In this document: positions 37,455 to 52,700 of the stretch, in pieces
Position numbering within the stretch: position 1 is the first letter of the stretch
Layout: each line of letters opens with the position of its first letter
NCBI RefSeq assembly: GCF_003173775.1
Contig: NZ_CP029552.1
Location: 3,768,001-3,832,000 of the forward strand
DNA length: 64,000 bases
Direction: 5' to 3'
Source of the DNA: Methylobacterium sp. 17Sr1-1
Lineage (GTDB): Bacteria; Pseudomonadota; Alphaproteobacteria; Rhizobiales; Beijerinckiaceae
The notes under the pieces: model-generated
Told to the model about the DNA's origin: nothing
What the model saw: only the letters and a program-made list of their open reading frames with translations
Database searches by the model: none
Translations under genes and position numbers: made by a program

Positions 37455-38813
37455 TCACGCGGAATGCAGGAAGGCGGCGAGGCGCGAGACCTCCGCCAGC
37501 GCCCGGTCGGCGGTGCGGGCCCCCGCGCGGATGGCGGGGGTCAGATCGAAGGCGGCATCGAGATCGGCGCCGGCCGCCTCGGGTCGGGCGCGCAGCACCT
37601 CCCGGAGCGAGCCCTTGCCGTCGCGGACCGCGCCGGCGGCTTCCTCGACCAGGGCGTGGGCGGCCTTCGCGCCGATCACCGGGCCCAGCCGGCTCGCGGC
37701 GGCATCGGCGAAGAGGAGCCCTTGCGTCAGGTCGAGGTTGCGCTGCATCCGAACCGGGTCGGGCACCAGCCCCTGCGCGAGGCCGCGCGCCTCGCGCAAA
37801 GCGCCGGAGGCGAGGCCGAACAGGGTCGGCAGGGCGTGCCACTCGGCGTGCCAGGCGCCGGCCGGGCGCTCGTGGGCCGCCGCCATCCCGTCGAGGAGAG
37901 TCAGGCTCGTGCCCTTGGCGGCGCCGAAGGCCGAAAGAATCACCGTCGAGGAGACGGGGTTGCGCTTGTGCGGCATCGCCGAGGAGCCGCCGCGGCCCGG
38001 CACGTAGGGCTCGGCCACCTCACCGACCTCGGTGGTGGCGAGATGGGCCACGTCGGTGGCGAACTTCGCGAGCGCCCCCATCAGCAGGGCGAGCCACGCG
38101 CCGGTCTCGGCGATGCGGGCGCGCCGCGTGTGCCAGGGCGCGAGGTCCGGATGCAGGCCGAGCGCGGCGGCGAATCCGTCGCCGACCGCCTCCGCCGTCT
38201 CGCCGAGGCCGGCGAGCGTGCCGACGGGACCGCCGAGGGAGGCGGTGAGCACCCGGTCGCGCAGGGCCGGCAGGAGGGCGGCCACCTCGGCGATGCCGAG
38301 CGCCCAGATCGCCGCCTTGAAGCCGAAGGTGACGGGGGCGGCGTGCTGGCCGTAGGTGCGGCCGACGCAGGGAGTCTCGCGGTGGTGGCGGGCGAGGCCG
38401 GAGAGCCCGTCGAGGATCGCCTTCAGGTCGGCGGCGACGAGGTCGAGGGCGTCGCGGACCTGAAGCACCAGGGCGGTGTCGGCGATGTCCTGGGTGGTGG
38501 TCGCCTTGTGGAAGGCGGGTTCCAGCTCAGGGGGGAGCGCGCCCTGCACCGCCTTGACGAACGGGATGACCGGCACGCCCGACACGGCGGTGCGCCGGCC
38601 GAGTGCCGCCGGATCGAGCGCGGTCGAACTGACCGCTTCGATGGCGGGGGCGAGGGTGGCCGGCACCAGGCCGGCCTCCGCTTGCGCCCGGGCGAGGGCC
38701 GCCTCGGCCCGCAGCATCGCCGCCACCCGGGCCTCGTCGGCGAAGACGGCGCGCATCGCGTCCGTGGCGAAGAGGGGCCCGAGCAGGGCGGAGTCGAGGG
38801 CCGAGAGCGTCAT
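37455..38813 (-). CDS. pcaB: 3-carboxy-cis,cis-muconate cycloisomerase
   Basis: A 452-aa member of the fumarase/aspartase superfamily that lactonises 3-carboxymuconate, the product of PcaGH. The superfamily signature is GGSSAMPHKRNPVSS (about residues 275-290). Other blocks are RTYGQHAAPVTFGFK and TTTQDIADTALVLQ. It starts 4 bp after the upstream BKACE stop, so it is tightly co-transcribed. Confidence 0.95.
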   Translation of the reverse strand: MTLSALDSALLGPLFATDAMRAVFADEARVAAMLRAEAALARAQAEAGLVPATLAPAIEAVSSTALDPAALGRRTAVSGVPVIPFVKAVQGALPPELEPAFHKATTTQDIADTALVLQVRDALDLVAADLKAILDGLSGLARHHRETPCVGRTYGQHAAPVTFGFKAAIWALGIAEVAALLPALRDRVLTASLGGPVGTLAGLGETAEAVGDGFAAALGLHPDLAPWHTRRARIAETGAWLALLMGALAKFATDVAHLATTEVGEVAEPYVPGRGGSSAMPHKRNPVSSTVILSAFGAAKGTSLTLLDGMAAAHERPAGAWHAEWHALPTLFGLASGALREARGLAQGLVPDPVRMQRNLDLTQGLLFADAAASRLGPVIGAKAAHALVEEAAGAVRDGKGSLREVLRARPEAAGADLDAAFDLTPAIRAGARTADRALAEVSRLAAFLHSA

Positions 38814-38817
38814 CGGA

Positions 38818-39651
38818 TCACGCCACGGGCTTGAGATGGAGGAGGGCGCGCGCCTCCGCCGGCGTCGCGACCTTGCGGTTGTGGCGGGTCACCATCTCGG
38901 CGGCCAGCGAGACCAGTTCGGCGTTGCTCGCCGCCAGGCGGTCCTTGGTCACCCGGACGTTGTCCTCGAGGCCGGTGCGGACCGCGTCGGCCCCGCGGGC
39001 GAGCGCCCAGCCCATCACGCGGGCCTGCTCGCGGCCGATGCCGGCGGCGGTCCAGGTCGCGCCCGGGATCACCCGGCGGGTCTCGGCGAGCAGGATGTCG
39101 AGCAGGTGCTCGTCGGCCGGCATCGCGTTCTTCACGCCCATCACGAACTGGACGTGCGGATGGGCATCCATCAGCCCCTCCTCGATCAGCCGCTTGGCGC
39201 CGTGGATGTGGGAGAGGTCGAAGATCTCGATCTCGGGCCGGATGCCGTGCTCGCGCATCAAGCCGGCGAGGTTGTCCACGAGCGTCGCGTGGTTCTCGTA
39301 GACGATGGTGGGGAAGTTGACCGAGCCGGTCGAGAGCGAGGCCATGTCGGGCTTATGGACCAGCGAGAGCCCGCGGGCGCTCGGGTCGCGGCCGCGGCCG
39401 CCGGTCGAGAACTGCACGATCATGCCGGGGCAGTGCTTGCGCACGCCCTCCTGCACGGCGGCGAATTTCTCGGGATCGGAGGAGGGCGACTCGTCGTCGT
39501 TGCGGACGTGGATGTGGACGAGGGTGGCGCCGGCCTCGAAGGCCTGGTGCGTGGACTCGATCTGCTCGGCGACGGTCGTGGGCACCGCCGGGTTGTCCTT
39601 CTTGCGCGGCACCGAGCCGGTGATCGCGACGGCGATGACGACGGGGTTCAT
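38818..39651 (-). CDS. BKACE family enzyme (3-keto-acid cleavage, DUF849) in the pca operon
   Basis: A 277-aa Zn-dependent TIM-barrel enzyme. The zinc His pair is in LVHIHVRNDDESPSSDP, with a likely further ligand region at IEIFDLSHIHGAK. The family joins a beta-keto acid to acetyl-CoA, giving acetoacetate and a CoA thioester. Packed between pcaG and pcaB, its likely substrate is 3-oxoadipate, yielding succinyl-CoA and acetoacetate; that is inference. The start MNPVVIAVAITGS at 39651 is preferred over a Lys/Arg-rich extension. The usual database name is 3-keto-5-aminohexanoate cleavage protein. Confidence 0.9.
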   Translation of the reverse strand: MNPVVIAVAITGSVPRKKDNPAVPTTVAEQIESTHQAFEAGATLVHIHVRNDDESPSSDPEKFAAVQEGVRKHCPGMIVQFSTGGRGRDPSARGLSLVHKPDMASLSTGSVNFPTIVYENHATLVDNLAGLMREHGIRPEIEIFDLSHIHGAKRLIEEGLMDAHPHVQFVMGVKNAMPADEHLLDILLAETRRVIPGATWTAAGIGREQARVMGWALARGADAVRTGLEDNVRVTKDRLAASNAELVSLAAEMVTRHNRKVATPAEARALLHLKPVA

Positions 39652-39781
39652 GGGGGGCTCCTTGTTGTTGCTGTCGTGAGGGAGTGTCGATTTGATCGAT
39701 GCTGATGCCGAGGAAAACGCGGGATCCCCTCTCCAGGCGATGCCGGGCTTGCCAGAGATCCTTGCCCGGTATCGCTGCAAG

Positions 39782-39926
39782 GTGTGGGAGAGGGGTCGGG
39801 GCGATCGAAGATCGCGCAGGGTGGCTCGGTTTCAAAAGAATCCGCCGAGCGTCGAGCCGGGCAGCTCAACGGTCCAGGATTCTTGCGGAAACCGAGCCAC
39901 CCTCACCCCCAACCCCTCTCCCACAC
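39782..39926. repeat. 145-bp three-tier palindromic element in the pca operon
   Basis: Within the 341-bp gap between pcaG and the BKACE gene. Outer arms GTGTGGGAGAGGGGT (39782-39796) and its exact complement (39912-39926); middle arms AGGGTGGCTCGGTTTC (39818-39833) and its exact complement (39888-39903); inner AAGAATCC (39836-39843) with GGATTCTT (39877-39884). Nothing else is seen in the gap. Confidence 0.85.
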
Positions 39927-39992
39927 GGGAGAGGGGAGACGCGCTCCACCTTCATTCGGATGGATTGAGCGGAAATCGTGTAAGATAAAAAA

Positions 39993-40628
39993 CTAGACGT
40001 CGAAGAAGACGGTCTCGTTCGGCCCCTGGAGGTAGATGTCGAAGACGTAGACCGCCTTGCCGTCCCGCTCCTCGCGCCTCGCCAAGAGGCTGTCGCGCAG
40101 GGGACCGCGTTCGACGAGGTTCAGCACCGGATCGTTGGCATTCGCCTCGGCCTCGTCGGCGAAGTAGAGCCGGGTCTGGAGGCCGATATTGATGCCGCGG
40201 GCGGCGATCCAGAGGTTGATGTGCGGGGCCATCGGGCGATGGCCCTTACGACCGTCGACCGGGCCGGGCTTGACCGTCTCGAAGAACCACACGCCCGTGT
40301 CGAAGTCCGAGCCGGTACGGCCCCAGCCCCGGAAGCTCTCGTCGAGGGGCTTGCCCTCCTGGCGGTCGGCCGGGTGGTTGTAGCGGCCCGCAGAATTGGC
40401 CTGCCAGATCTCGATGAAGGCGTCGCGCACCAGCGAGCCCGCGCCGTCGAAGACCCGGCCCTCGATGCGGATGCGCTCGCCCCGGGTACTCGGGCCGGCG
40501 AGCACGTTGGAGAAGTTGGTCTCGAAGATGTCGAAGCCGGCCTGGTGCGGGATCAGCCCGATATGGACGTAGGGGCCCGCGGTCTGGGACGGCGTTTCCT
40601 GGAGGCGGACGGGAAGCGGCTGGACCAT
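39993..40628 (-). CDS. pcaG: protocatechuate 3,4-dioxygenase, alpha subunit
   Basis: A 211-aa subunit of the intradiol ring-cleavage dioxygenase that converts protocatechuate to 3-carboxy-cis,cis-muconate. Family blocks are TPSQTAGPYVHIGL, AFIEIWQANSAGRYNHP and MAPHINLWIAARGIN. The alpha subunit lacks the iron ligands but completes the active site. It starts 2 bp after pcaH. Confidence 0.96.
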   Translation of the reverse strand: MVQPLPVRLQETPSQTAGPYVHIGLIPHQAGFDIFETNFSNVLAGPSTRGERIRIEGRVFDGAGSLVRDAFIEIWQANSAGRYNHPADRQEGKPLDESFRGWGRTGSDFDTGVWFFETVKPGPVDGRKGHRPMAPHINLWIAARGINIGLQTRLYFADEAEANANDPVLNLVERGPLRDSLLARREERDGKAVYVFDIYLQGPNETVFFDV

Positions 40629-40630
40629 CG

Positions 40631-41359
40631 TCAGTTCCCCTGGAGCTTGTTCTCGAACAACGTCTGCTGGCGGCCGCGCAGCACGATGTCGAACTTGTAG
40701 GCGAGCATGTCGAGGGGCACCGCGGCGCCGAGATCGAGGGGGGCGATCAACCGCTCGGCCGCTGAGCGGTCCGGGATGCCGAGCACCATCGGGTCGCGCC
40801 AGATCAGCGGGTCGCCCTCGAAATACATCTGGGTGATCAGGCGCTGGGCGAAGCCGGTGCCGAACACCGAGAAGTGGATGTGGGCCGGGCGCCAGGAATT
40901 GAGGTTGTTGCGCCAGGGATAGGGCCCGGGCTTGATCGTGCGGAAGTAGTAGAAGCCGTTCTCGTCGGTGATCGTCCGGCCGCAGCCGCCGAAATTCGGG
41001 TCGATCGGCGCGAGGTAGCGGTCGTTGCGGTGGCGGTAGCGCCCGCCCGCATTGGCCTGCCAGAACTCGACCAGGGTGTGCGGGATGCCCCGGCCGTTCT
41101 CGTCGCGGACATGGCCGTGGATGAAGATCCGCTCGCCGATCGGCTCGCCCTCGCGGGCGTAGTTGAGGATCAGGTCGTTATCGAGCGGGCCGAGCTCGGA
41201 ATGGCCGAAGGCCGGGCCGGTCACCTCCGACAGGGAGGATTGCAGCGACAGCATCGCCCGACGCGGCGAGCGCAGCACGCTGGTCTTGTAGTCCGGCGTG
41301 AAGGCCGGCGGATGGATCGAGCGGTCCCTCTGCAGGAACTCGCTGTCGGCGTGGGTCAT
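40631..41359 (-). CDS. pcaH: protocatechuate 3,4-dioxygenase, beta subunit
   Basis: A 242-aa iron-bearing subunit. Iron ligands are visible as the Tyr in [15 protein letters not shown], the Tyr in [17 protein letters not shown], and the two His in [11 protein letters not shown]. It forms the (alpha-beta) oligomer with PcaG. A strong ribosome site, AGGAGGAAACG, precedes the ATG at 41359. First catabolic gene of the minus-strand operon, 133 bp after the IclR gene. Confidence 0.97.
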   Translation of the reverse strand: MTHADSEFLQRDRSIHPPAFTPDYKTSVLRSPRRAMLSLQSSLSEVTGPAFGHSELGPLDNDLILNYAREGEPIGERIFIHGHVRDENGRGIPHTLVEFWQANAGGRYRHRNDRYLAPIDPNFGGCGRTITDENGFYYFRTIKPGPYPWRNNLNSWRPAHIHFSVFGTGFAQRLITQMYFEGDPLIWRDPMVLGIPDRSAAERLIAPLDLGAAVPLDMLAYKFDIVLRGRQQTLFENKLQGN

Positions 41360-41492
41360 CGTTTCCTCCTGTGCGCTCCTTGGCGGAGGCGGGTCGTGCG
41401 AGGGGTGATCCTCGGTCGGGTCTTGATGGCCCGGTCGTTCGACGCGCCCGCGGGATCTACCACCGTCGCCGGGCACGGGCCATTTCAGGGTG

Positions 41493-42305
41493 TCATCCGG
41501 ACGTGACCTTGGTCCGGCCGCCGAGCGCCCCGAGATACTCGGAGAAGGCGCCGACCGACGACAGGTCGGCGGCGGCGGCCAGCAGGTCCGGCGCGATGGC
41601 GTCGCGCTGCGCCTCCCCGAGGCGCAGGCTCGGGCCGGCGACGCTCAGGTTGCCGATCGCCCGGCCGGTCTGCGGATGGACGATGTTGGCCGCCATCGCG
41701 GCGGCGCCCGGCGTGTTGGTGTCCTGCACCCAGGCGTAGCCGCGGGCGCGGGCCTCGTTCACCAGCGCCATCAGGGCGGCGACCGTGCGCGGCGCGTTGG
41801 GGCCGCATTCCTCGGGCGTGCCGAGGCCCTGGCGCATCACGAGGCTCAAAGCCTCCTCATCGGTGAGGCTCGCCAACCACGCGATGCCGGTCGAGGAGGT
41901 CGAGAGCCGCGCCTCGGTGCCCATGTCGCCGTCGTAGCGCAGGCCCGTGCGCGCACCCTGCGCCTTCGCCACCCAGACGAGGCGCGGGTAATCGACCACC
42001 GCGAGACGCGCGAGTTCCCCGCTGACATCCGCCAGCCGGTTGAGCACCGATTGCGCCACGTCCACCACGCCGGTGCGCGAGAGATGCTTGAGGCCGAGCG
42101 TCGCGAATTTCGTGGTGAGGAGATAGCGGCCGGTCTCGCCGTCCTGCACGACGTAAGAATGCTCGGCGAGCTCGGCCAGAAGCCGGTGCGCGCCGCTCTT
42201 CGGGATATCCAGCGTCTCGGCGATGGTCTGGAGCGGCAGCCCGCGCGGATGGTTCGCGAGGAGTTCCACCAGGTCCAGGGCGCGCCGCAGCAGGGAGCCG
42301 GCCAT
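41493..42305 (-). CDS. IclR-family transcriptional regulator
   Basis: A 270-aa regulator. The N-terminal winged helix (residues 5-65: [25 protein letters not shown]-type block) is followed by an IclR effector domain (about 80-260, GTGIAWLAS-like region [13 protein letters not shown]). IclR proteins such as PcaU, PcaR and PobR control protocatechuate and hydroxybenzoate pathways, so control of the adjacent pcaHG operon is the natural inference. Divergent from the EamA transporter across about 105 bp. Confidence 0.92.
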   Translation of the reverse strand: MAGSLLRRALDLVELLANHPRGLPLQTIAETLDIPKSGAHRLLAELAEHSYVVQDGETGRYLLTTKFATLGLKHLSRTGVVDVAQSVLNRLADVSGELARLAVVDYPRLVWVAKAQGARTGLRYDGDMGTEARLSTSSTGIAWLASLTDEEALSLVMRQGLGTPEECGPNAPRTVAALMALVNEARARGYAWVQDTNTPGAAAMAANIVHPQTGRAIGNLSVAGPSLRLGEAQRDAIAPDLLAAAADLSSVGAFSEYLGALGGRTKVTSG

Positions 42306-42410
42306 CTGTCGTGCTCGAGTCTCGCGTTCTCAAATCTGGAACGCGGTTCTGGATTTGAACGGAGTTCCGGTCTAAGTCAAGACTTGATGACGCGAGGGGG
42401 GAGGCGGGGC

Positions 42411-43331
42411 ATGCGCGGCAGCGGAGGCCTGCGGGAGGCGGGCCAGCGGGAGACCCTGACCGGCATCGCCCTGATGGTGAGCGCGGTGGCGGGCTTCGCC
42501 TCCATCGACGCTTCGGCGAAGTTCCTGAGCGGGACGATGAGCCCGATGCTGATCGTCGCCGTGCGCTACCTCGTCAGCTTCGTGATCGTGGCGGGTTTCC
42601 TCGCCGCGCGGCGCGACATCGTCGGGCTGATGCGGACGCGAAAGCCCGGGCTCCAGGTCTTGCGCTCGCTGTGCCTGGTGACGGCGACGATGTGCTCGTT
42701 CGTGGCTTTGCGCTACCTGCCGTTGGCGCAGGTGACCTCGATCACCTTCGCCTCGCCCCTGGTGGTGGCGCTGATCGCCGGGCCGCTCCTCGGCGAGCGG
42801 GTCGGCTGGCGGCGGACGATCGCGGTGCTGGTCGGCTTCTCGGGCGTGCTGGTGGTGAGCCGCCCGGGCGTGTCGGGGATGCACCCGGCGGCGTTGCTCG
42901 CGGTGGTGACCGCCCTCGTCAACGGGGTCTACATCGTGGTGACGCGGATGCTCGCCGCCCACGATCCGCCCGAGACCACGATGTTCTACACCGGCCTCGT
43001 CGGCTCGGTGCTGACGGCGCCGTTCCTGCCCTTCCTGTGGGAGACGCCGGCCGAGCCCTCGACCTGGCTCGGCATCCTGTCGGTCGGCTTCTTCGGGGCG
43101 CTCGGGCACTGGCTCCTGATCCTGGCGCATCGCCGGGCGCCCGCCTCGACGCTGGCGCCCTTCGCCTATGCCCATCTGCTCTGGGCAGTGCTCCTCGGCT
43201 TCCTGATCTTCGGCCACCTGCCGGACCACTGGACGGTGATCGGCGGCGCCGTGGTGGCGGCCTCGGGGCTGTACCTGCTCTATCACGAGCGCCCGCGGGT
43301 CACGCCGCCGGGGGAGGAGGGGGCGGTGTGA
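42411..43331 (+). CDS. EamA/DMT-family transporter
   Basis: A 306-aa membrane protein with ten predicted helices in two EamA repeats (first about 20-150, second about 165-295). Segments include LMVSAVAGFASIDASAKFLS and ITFASPLVVALIAGPLLGERVGW, the latter the typical P-x-x-x-x-x-x-E motif. The start at 42411 is supported by GGGGGAGGCGGGG. It is divergent from the IclR gene, so it may export or import an aromatic or related metabolite; the substrate is unknown. Confidence 0.9.
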   Translation: MRGSGGLREAGQRETLTGIALMVSAVAGFASIDASAKFLSGTMSPMLIVAVRYLVSFVIVAGFLAARRDIVGLMRTRKPGLQVLRSLCLVTATMCSFVALRYLPLAQVTSITFASPLVVALIAGPLLGERVGWRRTIAVLVGFSGVLVVSRPGVSGMHPAALLAVVTALVNGVYIVVTRMLAAHDPPETTMFYTGLVGSVLTAPFLPFLWETPAEPSTWLGILSVGFFGALGHWLLILAHRRAPASTLAPFAYAHLLWAVLLGFLIFGHLPDHWTVIGGAVVAASGLYLLYHERPRVTPPGEEGAV

Positions 43332-43380
43332 CGCCGCCCGCGGCATGGGGCTGTCCAGGGATAAGAACGAGCGCTGGTTT

Positions 43381-43561
43381 CCCTCTCCCCGCGGGCGGGG
43401 AGAGGGCCGAGCCGCCGTCCAGGCGGCTCGGCAAGCCCGAAGGGCGAGGGTGAGGGGGTGTTTCCAGAAGAGTCTCACGCGTCGAGGCCCCTCACCCTCG
43501 GCTGCGCCTCGCTGCGTTCCCTGAACGGGAACACAGCCCTCTCCCCGCCCGCGGGGAGAGG
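43381..43561. repeat. compound palindromic repeat region
   Basis: Four stems: CCCTCTCCCC with GGGGAGAGGG (43381-43406); GCCGAGCCGCC with GGCGGCTCGGC (43406-43432); CGAGGGTGAGGGG (43445-43457) with its complement (43488-43500); and CCTCTCCCCGC with GCGGGGAGAGG (43538-43561). The outer halves are inverted copies of each other. It lies between convergent genes and may serve both as terminator. Confidence 0.85.
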
Positions 43562-43595
43562 AGAAGCCCGCGCTACATCCTTTCTCCGGCCAGTC

Positions 43596-44654
43596 TCACG
43601 CCCGCCGCGCCAACCCCAAAAACTCCTCCACCTCCGCCTCCGTCGTCGAGAAGGCGGTGATCAGGCGGATCATCCGCTCGCCCTCACGCACCGTCTCGCC
43701 CGCCGGCAGGCTGCGGCTCGTCCAGTCGTAATAGACCGCCCCGCCCCGGCGCAGGGCCGCGTCGAGCCCGGCCGGCAGGATCGGGAAGAGCTCGTTGCCC
43801 CGGACCGGCCAGGCCAGGCGCACCCCCGGAACGTCACTCAGGCCCGCGGCGAGCCGCGCCGCCATCCGGTTGGCGTGGGCGGCGTTCGCGAGCCAGTGGT
43901 CGCCGTCGAGATAGGCGTCGAGCTGGGCGGCGAGGAACCGGCCCTTCGACAAGATGTGGCCGGCGCGCTTGCGGCGGAACTCCAGCGTCTCGGCGAGGTC
44001 GGGGCGGAAGACCAGGATCGCCTCGGCGGCGAGCGCGCCGTTCTTGCTCGCCCCGAAGGACAGGACGTCGATGCCGGCGCGCCACGTCATCTCGGCGGGC
44101 GAGCAGCCGAGAGCCTGAAGGGCGTTGGCGAAGCGCGCCCCGTCCATGTGGACGGTGAGCCCGTGGTCATGGGCGATGCGGGCGAGGGCCGAGATCTCCT
44201 CGACCGTGTAGACCTGACCGCTCTCGGTGAGCTGCGACAGGGTCAGCGCCCGGGGCGGCATCTGCTTCACGTGCCGGGTCAGGCCGGAGAGAAAATGGCC
44301 GAGGGTCTCGGCCGCGATCTTGCCGCCGGCTCCGGGCAGGCCGTGCAGCTTGGCGCCGTGGGTGTAGAATTCCGGCGCGCCGCACTCGTCCTCCATCACG
44401 TGCGCCTCCTCGTGGCACACGCACAGGCCGAAGGGCGGCACCATCACGGAGAGCGCCAGCGCGTTCGCCGCGGTGCCGGTGGCGACCGGGAAGACCGCGA
44501 GGTCGGCATGGTCGAACAGAGTGCGGAAGCGTGGGGTGAGCCCGAGCGTCAGCGGGTCGGCGCCGTAGGCCGGCATCGCCCCGCCATTGTGGCGCACGAT
44601 CGCCTCCAGGATCGGAGCGCTCGCCCCCACCACGTTGTCGCTCGCGAAATTCAT
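43596..44654 (-). CDS. low-specificity threonine aldolase-like PLP enzyme
   Basis: A 352-aa fold-type I PLP enzyme of the beta-eliminating lyase/threonine aldolase family, splitting L-threonine (or allo-threonine) to glycine and acetaldehyde. The start block is MNFASDNVVGASAPILEAI; the PLP Lys lies in SFGASKNGALAAEAI; the Asp region is TVHMDGARFANAL. The start at 44654 fits the family N-terminus; an in-frame ATG 21 bp upstream also exists. Single gene, convergent with the EamA gene across the palindromic region. Confidence 0.9.
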   Translation of the reverse strand: MNFASDNVVGASAPILEAIVRHNGGAMPAYGADPLTLGLTPRFRTLFDHADLAVFPVATGTAANALALSVMVPPFGLCVCHEEAHVMEDECGAPEFYTHGAKLHGLPGAGGKIAAETLGHFLSGLTRHVKQMPPRALTLSQLTESGQVYTVEEISALARIAHDHGLTVHMDGARFANALQALGCSPAEMTWRAGIDVLSFGASKNGALAAEAILVFRPDLAETLEFRRKRAGHILSKGRFLAAQLDAYLDGDHWLANAAHANRMAARLAAGLSDVPGVRLAWPVRGNELFPILPAGLDAALRRGGAVYYDWTSRSLPAGETVREGERMIRLITAFSTTEAEVEEFLGLARRA

Positions 44655-45375
44655 GCGTGACCAAGCCCCTGCCATCGTCCTTCCGAGCATCATGACGGGT
44701 GGGACCGGCCGGAGCGAGGCGCGCCGGATCATGCCTCGCATGTCTTGCCTCGCATGTGCCGCCGGTCGTCTCCCGCGGGGGAAAGATGCGCGCTCCCTGC
44801 CGGATTCGGTGTTTCGTTGCGGGTGTGGCGCGCGAAACGCAAGAAAAGCACAAGCCTGGACGGAATGGCCTCTTGCTGGAGCGGTTGAAATCTGGCAGGT
44901 TCCGCGAGTTAGGACAGTACCGCTGTCCCATTTTCCCGGTCGGGCCCCGCGCCCCCGGGTCGCAAGGGCGCTGGCTTGTGGCTTGCACGATAGCCAAACG
45001 AGATACCAAACGCGCCGCCATTCGGGCGGTGCGGGCGCACGCGGGCTGACCACCAGCCTGCCGGGCGCTCGCGAGGTGCGGGCGCTCCCTTCGCGAGACG
45101 CGACCGACCCTCCCGCGGACTGAACAACACAGGCGGCGGCCGTGCCCTCGGCCCGCCCGCCCGCGGCGCCCCTGCGGCTGTCCGCACTACTTCGCCCGCT
45201 CGATGATGCGGGTATACCTGCCCGGAGCGGCGGGCCTGCCTCTGCGGCAGGCATGCCCGCCCCTGCGGCAGGCAATCCTGACCGGCGGTGCGCGGAGGAG
45301 CGCACCGGCCACCATCGACAGAAACCCGCGCGCTCGCCCGCGCGCCCTTAAGACCGGACCTTGGGAGACCAGACC
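44655..45375. other. long control region between threonine aldolase and gltB
   Basis: A 721-bp divergent gap. Small open frames here lack ribosome sites and recognisable content. Near the gltB end, GCCTGCC (45234-45240) pairs with GGCAGGC (45246-45252), and the segment CCTGCGGCAGGCA is repeated just after, suggesting a leader structure. I could not identify a riboswitch or an sRNA. Both promoters should lie here. Confidence 0.5.
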
Positions 45376-50067
<4,692 letters not shown>

Positions 50068-50090
50068 CGGCGCATCTGTGAGGCCGGGCC

Positions 50091-50363
50091 GTGGCACTCG
50101 TCTACGACCCGGCCAAGCGGGAGCGAACCCTGCACGAGCGGGGGCTGGACTTCGCGCGTTGCGAGGAGGTGTTCGCCGGCCGCACGTTGAACATCGTGGA
50201 CCGGAGGGCCGATTATGGGGAGGTACGCACGCAGACCTATGGCCGTCTCGACGGCCGGATGGTCGTCGTCGTGTGGACCGACCGCGGGGACGACCGCCGG
50301 ATCATCAGCATGAGGAAGGCCAATGACCGCGAGCAAGCCCGATACGCTCACCTCCTCCGATGA
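50091..50363 (+). CDS. brnT: BrnT-family toxin
   Basis: A 90-aa RelE-fold ribonuclease toxin. The family pattern is visible: YDPAKRERTLHERGLDFARC at the start, then EVFAGRTLNIVDRRADYGEVR, and RRIISMRKANDREQ near the end. The GTG start is 23 bp after the gltB stop, and the gene overlaps brnA by 41 bp, the usual toxin-first order. It likely cleaves mRNA under stress unless bound by BrnA. Confidence 0.92.
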   Translation: MALVYDPAKRERTLHERGLDFARCEEVFAGRTLNIVDRRADYGEVRTQTYGRLDGRMVVVVWTDRGDDRRIISMRKANDREQARYAHLLR

Positions 50364-50613
50364 GGTTTGGCACGATCCCGACGACGCACCGGAGCTGACC
50401 GACGAGTTCCTTGAGCGCGCCTTCCACTACGACGGCGGCAAGCTGATCCGCCGTGGCCGCGAGCCCGGCGAGAGCGGCCGGCTCGAATCGGTCGAGCTTC
50501 CGGTCGAATTGCTCGACCGCTTCCGCGCGTTCGGGAGCAGTTGGGAGATGGTTCTGGACACGGCGCTGCGGCAATGGCTGCAGAAGCACGACAGTCTGCG
50601 CGACGCCGAGTAA
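50323..50613 (+). CDS. brnA: BrnA-family antitoxin
   Basis: A 96-aa antitoxin. The acidic N-terminal half (VWHDPDDAPELTDEFLERA) wraps the toxin; the C-terminal half (SVELPVELLDRFRAFGSSWE, then TALRQWLQKH) is the ribbon-helix-helix DNA-binding part that represses the operon. The start ATG at 50323 lies inside brnT. The pair sits between gltB and a GST gene, within the glt transcription unit. Confidence 0.92.
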   Translation: MTASKPDTLTSSDEVWHDPDDAPELTDEFLERAFHYDGGKLIRRGREPGESGRLESVELPVELLDRFRAFGSSWEMVLDTALRQWLQKHDSLRDAE

Positions 50614-50628
50614 GGGGAGCTTTCAGAG

Positions 50629-51264
50629 GTGAAGATCTACGGCGACACGATGTCGGGCAACTGCCTGAAGGTGCGGTACGTCGCCGATCACCTCGGGCTT
50701 CCCTATACGTGGATTCCGGTCGACATCATGCGGGGTGAGAGCCGCACCCCCGAGTACCTCGCCCGATTCCCCATGGGCCAGGTGCCGGGCGTCGAGTTCC
50801 CGGACGGCCGGACGCTCGCCCAGTCGAACGCGATCATCCGATACCTCGCCCGTGGCAGCGCGTTGCTGCCCGACGATCCCTGGACCCAGGCCAAGATCGA
50901 CGAGTGGCTGTTCTGGGAGCAGTACAGCCACGAGCCGACCATCGCGGTCTGCCGGTTCCACATGCGCTACCGCGGCGAACCGGCCGCGACCCGCGACCCG
51001 AGAAGGGTGGACGGCGGCGAGGCCGCCCTCGACCTGATGGAGCGACACTTGACCGCCGCCGCGTGGTTCGTCGGCGACGCCGTCAGCATCGCGGACGTCG
51101 CACTCTTCGCCTATACGCAATTCGCCGACGAGGGCGGATTCGATCTCTCGGCCCGGCCCGCCATCCGGGCCTGGCTCACCCGTTGCGGGGAGGCGCTCCC
51201 CACTTCCGCCACCGTCGCCGGGGTCGTCGAGACCCGCCGCCGGCCCGATCACTTCACGAACTGA
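50629..51264 (+). CDS. glutathione S-transferase family protein
   Basis: A 211-aa GST. The N-terminal thioredoxin fold has [17 protein letters not shown], with Ser or Asn as the possible activating residue, and the GSH-binding cis-Pro segment [20 protein letters not shown]. The C-terminal helical domain contains [16 protein letters not shown], the N-capping box. The GTG start at 50629 has GGGGAGC 10 bp upstream. It ends 11 bp before gltD; its role there is unknown. Confidence 0.93.
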   Translation: MKIYGDTMSGNCLKVRYVADHLGLPYTWIPVDIMRGESRTPEYLARFPMGQVPGVEFPDGRTLAQSNAIIRYLARGSALLPDDPWTQAKIDEWLFWEQYSHEPTIAVCRFHMRYRGEPAATRDPRRVDGGEAALDLMERHLTAAAWFVGDAVSIADVALFAYTQFADEGGFDLSARPAIRAWLTRCGEALPTSATVAGVVETRRRPDHFTN

Positions 51265-51275
51265 GCACTCCACCG

Positions 51276-52700
<1,425 letters not shown>

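Noticed and set aside
41490-43331. A 613-codon plus-strand frame suggesting a fusion with the EamA transporter
   Set aside because: The first 300 codons are antisense to the IclR gene; the transporter begins at 42411 with its own ribosome site.
43381-43561. Possible CRISPR array or IS ends
   Set aside because: The repeats are palindromic pairs, not evenly spaced direct repeats with unique spacers, and no cas or transposase gene is near.
44655-45375. A riboswitch or sRNA ahead of gltB
   Set aside because: Only short GC-rich hairpins were visible; no conserved riboswitch core or promoter-terminator pair could be identified by eye.
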